From Clostridiaceae bacterium (GTDB lineage: Bacteria > Bacillota > Clostridia > Lachnospirales > Lachnospiraceae), in assembly GCA_902362865.1 (NCBI GenBank), contig CABIYE010000002.1, positions 382,856 through 391,471 on the forward strand: a stretch of 8,616 nt of DNA. Direction: 5' to 3'. The notes beneath the pieces are model-generated. The model was not told where the DNA came from and made no database searches. It worked only from the letters and a program-made list of their open reading frames with translations. Position numbers and translations under genes: made by a program. Of this stretch, positions 6,747 through 8,616 are shown one piece after another. Within the stretch, counting starts at the first letter, position 1; every line of letters starts with the position of its first letter.

Positions 6747-7943
6747 ATGAAAAACTTTATTTTTATTTCCCCTAATTTTCCTACGAATTACTGGCAATTC
6801 TGCCGGGAATTGAAAAAGAACGGTCTGAATGTGCTGGGTATCGGCGACCAGCCTTACGATGAACTAAATGCCGAACTGAAAGACAGCCTGAATGAATACT
6901 ATAAAGTAAACAACCTGGAAAGTGAAGACGAAGTCTACCGCGCCGTTGCCTTCCTCATCTACAAACACGGATGTATAGACTGGCTGGAATCCAACAATGA
7001 GTATTGGTTGGAACGTGACGCCAGGTTACGCACGGATTTCAACATTGCAAGCGGCTTCCATACAGAAGATATCCCTCGCATCAAATTCAAATCTAAAATG
7101 AAAGAATATTATGCCAAAGCCGGAATCCCCACAGCCCGTTATCACCTGGTTGACACCAAGAATGGCTGTCTGAAATTTATCAAAGAGGTTGGCTACCCCG
7201 TCATCGTAAAACCGGACAACGGAGTCGGCGCTTCTGATACGCATAAACTCTCCTGCGATGCTGACCTGGAACATTTTCTGGAGACAAAAATTCCGGATAT
7301 CCAATACATTATGGAAGAATTTATCCATGCAGAAGTCAATTCCTATGATGCGATTATTGATGCCGATGGTAAGCCGATGTTTGAGACAGGTAATGTAACT
7401 CCTATGTCTATTATGGATATTGTAAACAACTCTGACAATTCCATTTACTACATCGTAAAGAACCTGCCGGCGGATACCCGTGCAGCCGGTCGCAGGACTG
7501 TAAAAAGCTTTGGTGTAAAAAGCCGTTTTGTCCACTTTGAATTCTTCCGCCTCACACAGGATCAGGAAGGAATGGGGAAAAAGGGTGATATCGTTGCCCT
7601 GGAAGTGAATATGCGCCCATGCGGCGGCTTTTCGCCGGATATGATGAATTTCGCCAACAGCACAAACGTATACAAAATCTGGGCAGATATGATTGCCTAC
7701 AACCGCTCTACACTTCCGGACGGAGAACACGCATACTGTGCCTATGCCGGGCGCCGCGACGGGAAAAATTTCGTATTAAGCCATGAAGAGATTATGGAGA
7801 AATACGGCAGCAACATGAAAATGATGGAGCGTATCCCCGACGTGCTTTCCGGAGCAATGGGCAACCAGATGTATGTTGCTACTTTTGGCACAAAAAAAGA
7901 AATGGATGCTTTCTACAAAGATATTCTAAAATGTAAAAAATAA
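6747..7943 (+). CDS. ATP-grasp family ligase, substrate unknown
   Basis: ATP-grasp enzymes activate a carboxylate as an acyl phosphate with ATP and join it to an amine, thiol or similar group. The 398-residue protein starts with a pre-ATP-grasp Rossmann-like segment (MKNFIFISPNFPTNYWQFC; then GLNVLGIGDQPYDEL, about 26-40). The grasp fold follows: YYAKAGIPTARY (121-132), the ATP-binding strand GYPVIVKPDNGVGASDT (149-165) with K155, then YIMEEFI (187-193). Metal-binding candidates are E265 (VHFEFF) and E286/N288 in ALEVNMRPCGG (284-294), the conserved E-x-N-x-R end motif. A C-terminal region of about 85 residues follows. It resembles the carbamoyl-phosphate-synthase-L-type grasp proteins, but no specific family is recognised. 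AAAGGA (6731-6736) lies 10 nt before the ATG, a long gap. It follows esterase 2 by 90 bp in the same direction, possibly with its own promoter, and is convergent with the SLH gene. Confidence 0.88.
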   Translation: MKNFIFISPNFPTNYWQFCRELKKNGLNVLGIGDQPYDELNAELKDSLNEYYKVNNLESEDEVYRAVAFLIYKHGCIDWLESNNEYWLERDARLRTDFNIASGFHTEDIPRIKFKSKMKEYYAKAGIPTARYHLVDTKNGCLKFIKEVGYPVIVKPDNGVGASDTHKLSCDADLEHFLETKIPDIQYIMEEFIHAEVNSYDAIIDADGKPMFETGNVTPMSIMDIVNNSDNSIYYIVKNLPADTRAAGRRTVKSFGVKSRFVHFEFFRLTQDQEGMGKKGDIVALEVNMRPCGGFSPDMMNFANSTNVYKIWADMIAYNRSTLPDGEHAYCAYAGRRDGKNFVLSHEEIMEKYGSNMKMMERIPDVLSGAMGNQMYVATFGTKKEMDAFYKDILKCKK

Positions 7944-7964
7944 ACACTTTTGATTTTTTCCAAA

Positions 7965-7991
7965 ACCGGCGACAGTAAAACTGCCGCCGGT
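7965..7991. terminator. Hairpin terminator between the ATP-grasp and SLH genes
   Basis: ACCGGCG (7965-7971) pairs with CGCCGGT (7985-7991), and after one A-C mismatch CAG (7973-7975) pairs with CTG (7981-7983), closing a TAAAA loop. The stem is very GC-rich. On the minus strand it begins 19 nt after the SLH gene stop and is followed by TTT then GG, a weak U-tract. On the plus strand no U-run follows. It most likely serves the minus-strand gene and may also block read-through from the ATP-grasp gene. Confidence 0.6.
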
Positions 7992-8009
7992 AAGTCTCAA
8001 AAGATTTCC

Positions 8010-8616
8010 TTATTTGTCGAATATCTCCATAAATCTCTGGATAATAATCGCACATTCTGCACGGCTTGTGCTGCCCTGCGGGTCAAGTCGATAGGAATTA
8101 TCCGTATTCTCTTTTCCTTCAATGATTCCATTTTCTACTGCCCACTTCATAGCAGTTTCTGCGAATCCGCTTACCTGTCCTGCATCAGAAAAGCTGCTGA
8201 GATCTGCCGTCTTTGAGATATCGTATTTCTTATAATCCGCATAACGGTACATCATAACTACCATCTGCTCACGGGTAATCGGATCATTTGTTCCAAAGTA
8301 TCCGGAATCTGTATAACCCGTAACAACCTTCGCATCAGCCGCCCACAGAACTGCCGTTGAATAGAACTGTCCATCCGGTACATCCGGGAATCTGTTCGTA
8401 TACGCTGCATCCGGTTTGCCTTCAATTCTGTGAAGAATCGTTGCAAACTGTGCACGTACCAGCGTTGCGTATGGTGAGAAATGCGTAGGATCTGTACCCG
8501 TCATGGTTCCTGCAAAGTAGTTGTAGTATGCTCCATCGTAGAACCAGTCACCTTTTACCACGTCTACATATGGAAGTTCCTTCTTTTGCAGAGCTTTTGC
8601 TGCTTCGTCAAGCGCT
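8010..8616 (-). CDS. Surface protein C-terminus with three SLH repeats (cut by window edge)
   Basis: SLH repeats bind secondary cell-wall polymer and hold exported proteins on the surface of Gram-positive cells. The visible 201 residues form three consecutive repeats of about 55-60 residues and the stop codon. Repeat 1 runs from PYVDVVKGDWFYDGAYYN to FATILHRIEGKP. Repeat 2 runs from FPDVPDGQFYSTAVLWA through GYFGTNDPITREQMVVMMYRYA. Repeat 3 runs from FSDAGQVSGFAETAMKWAVENG to STSRAECAIIIQRFMEIF. The T/S-R-E/A-Q/E motif is present in repeats 2 and 3 and as LVRAQFA in repeat 1. The reading frame is open to the right edge; GTG 8561 lies inside repeat 1 and is not the start. Signal peptide and functional domain must lie upstream outside the window, so the protein's activity cannot be told. 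The position of the SLH repeats at the extreme C-terminus is typical for anchored enzymes and adhesins. Confidence 0.92.
   Translation of the reverse strand, partial: ALDEAAKALQKKELPYVDVVKGDWFYDGAYYNYFAGTMTGTDPTHFSPYATLVRAQFATILHRIEGKPDAAYTNRFPDVPDGQFYSTAVLWAADAKVVTGYTDSGYFGTNDPITREQMVVMMYRYADYKKYDISKTADLSSFSDAGQVSGFAETAMKWAVENGIIEGKENTDNSYRLDPQGSTSRAECAIIIQRFMEIFDK

Noticed and set aside
7026..7730. A 234-codon minus-strand open frame opposite the ATP-grasp gene
   Set aside because: It lies inside a well-supported gene, with no start signal of its own and a composition typical of an antisense reading.

Overview
The window looks like chromosomal DNA of a spore-forming, anaerobic Firmicute, most likely a Lachnospiraceae-type clostridium. 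This is inferred from a germination-protease gene (gpr) next to rpsT, Gram-positive AGGAGG ribosome binding sites, sigma-A type promoters with 17-bp spacers, moderate GC content, and the flavour of the proteins. No phage, transposon, CRISPR or tRNA signal is visible. Every gene-free stretch is shorter than 200 bases, and most of each can be assigned to promoters, leaders or terminators.

Layout: (1) 1-221, minus: the N-terminal part of gpr, running off the left edge. (2) 285-723: rpsT (30S protein S20, plus strand) with a near-consensus promoter, a leader holding two tandem hairpins, a TTG start codon and a bidirectional terminator. (3) 728-1369, minus: an orotate-phosphoribosyltransferase-like protein whose PRPP loop lacks the usual acidic pair. 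(4) 1439-3153, minus: an ilvN-ilvC operon (acetolactate synthase small subunit, then ketol-acid reductoisomerase) with a strong promoter and a terminator; no ilvB is beside it. (5) 3168-5019, minus: a Uup-like ABC-F ATPase with its own promoter. (6) 5039-7943, plus: two different alpha/beta-hydrolase esterases followed by an ATP-grasp ligase. (7) 8010 to the right edge, minus: the C-terminus of a surface protein ending in three SLH repeats, convergent with the ATP-grasp gene and separated from it by a strong hairpin.

Most of the window is housekeeping: translation (rpsT, ABC-F), branched-chain amino acid synthesis (ilvN, ilvC), spore germination (gpr) and surface anchoring (SLH). The part without an obvious known role is the esterase-esterase-ATP-grasp cassette. 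It pairs an enzyme family that makes amide, peptide or thioester bonds at the expense of ATP with two enzymes of a fold that hydrolyses or transfers acyl groups, so it could be a small pathway acting on an acylated or peptide-like metabolite. That role is inference. Other points worth checking are the structured rpsT leader, the hairpin overlapping the start of the ilvN transcript, and unusual motif residues in the phosphoribosyltransferase, the ABC-F protein and the reductoisomerase.
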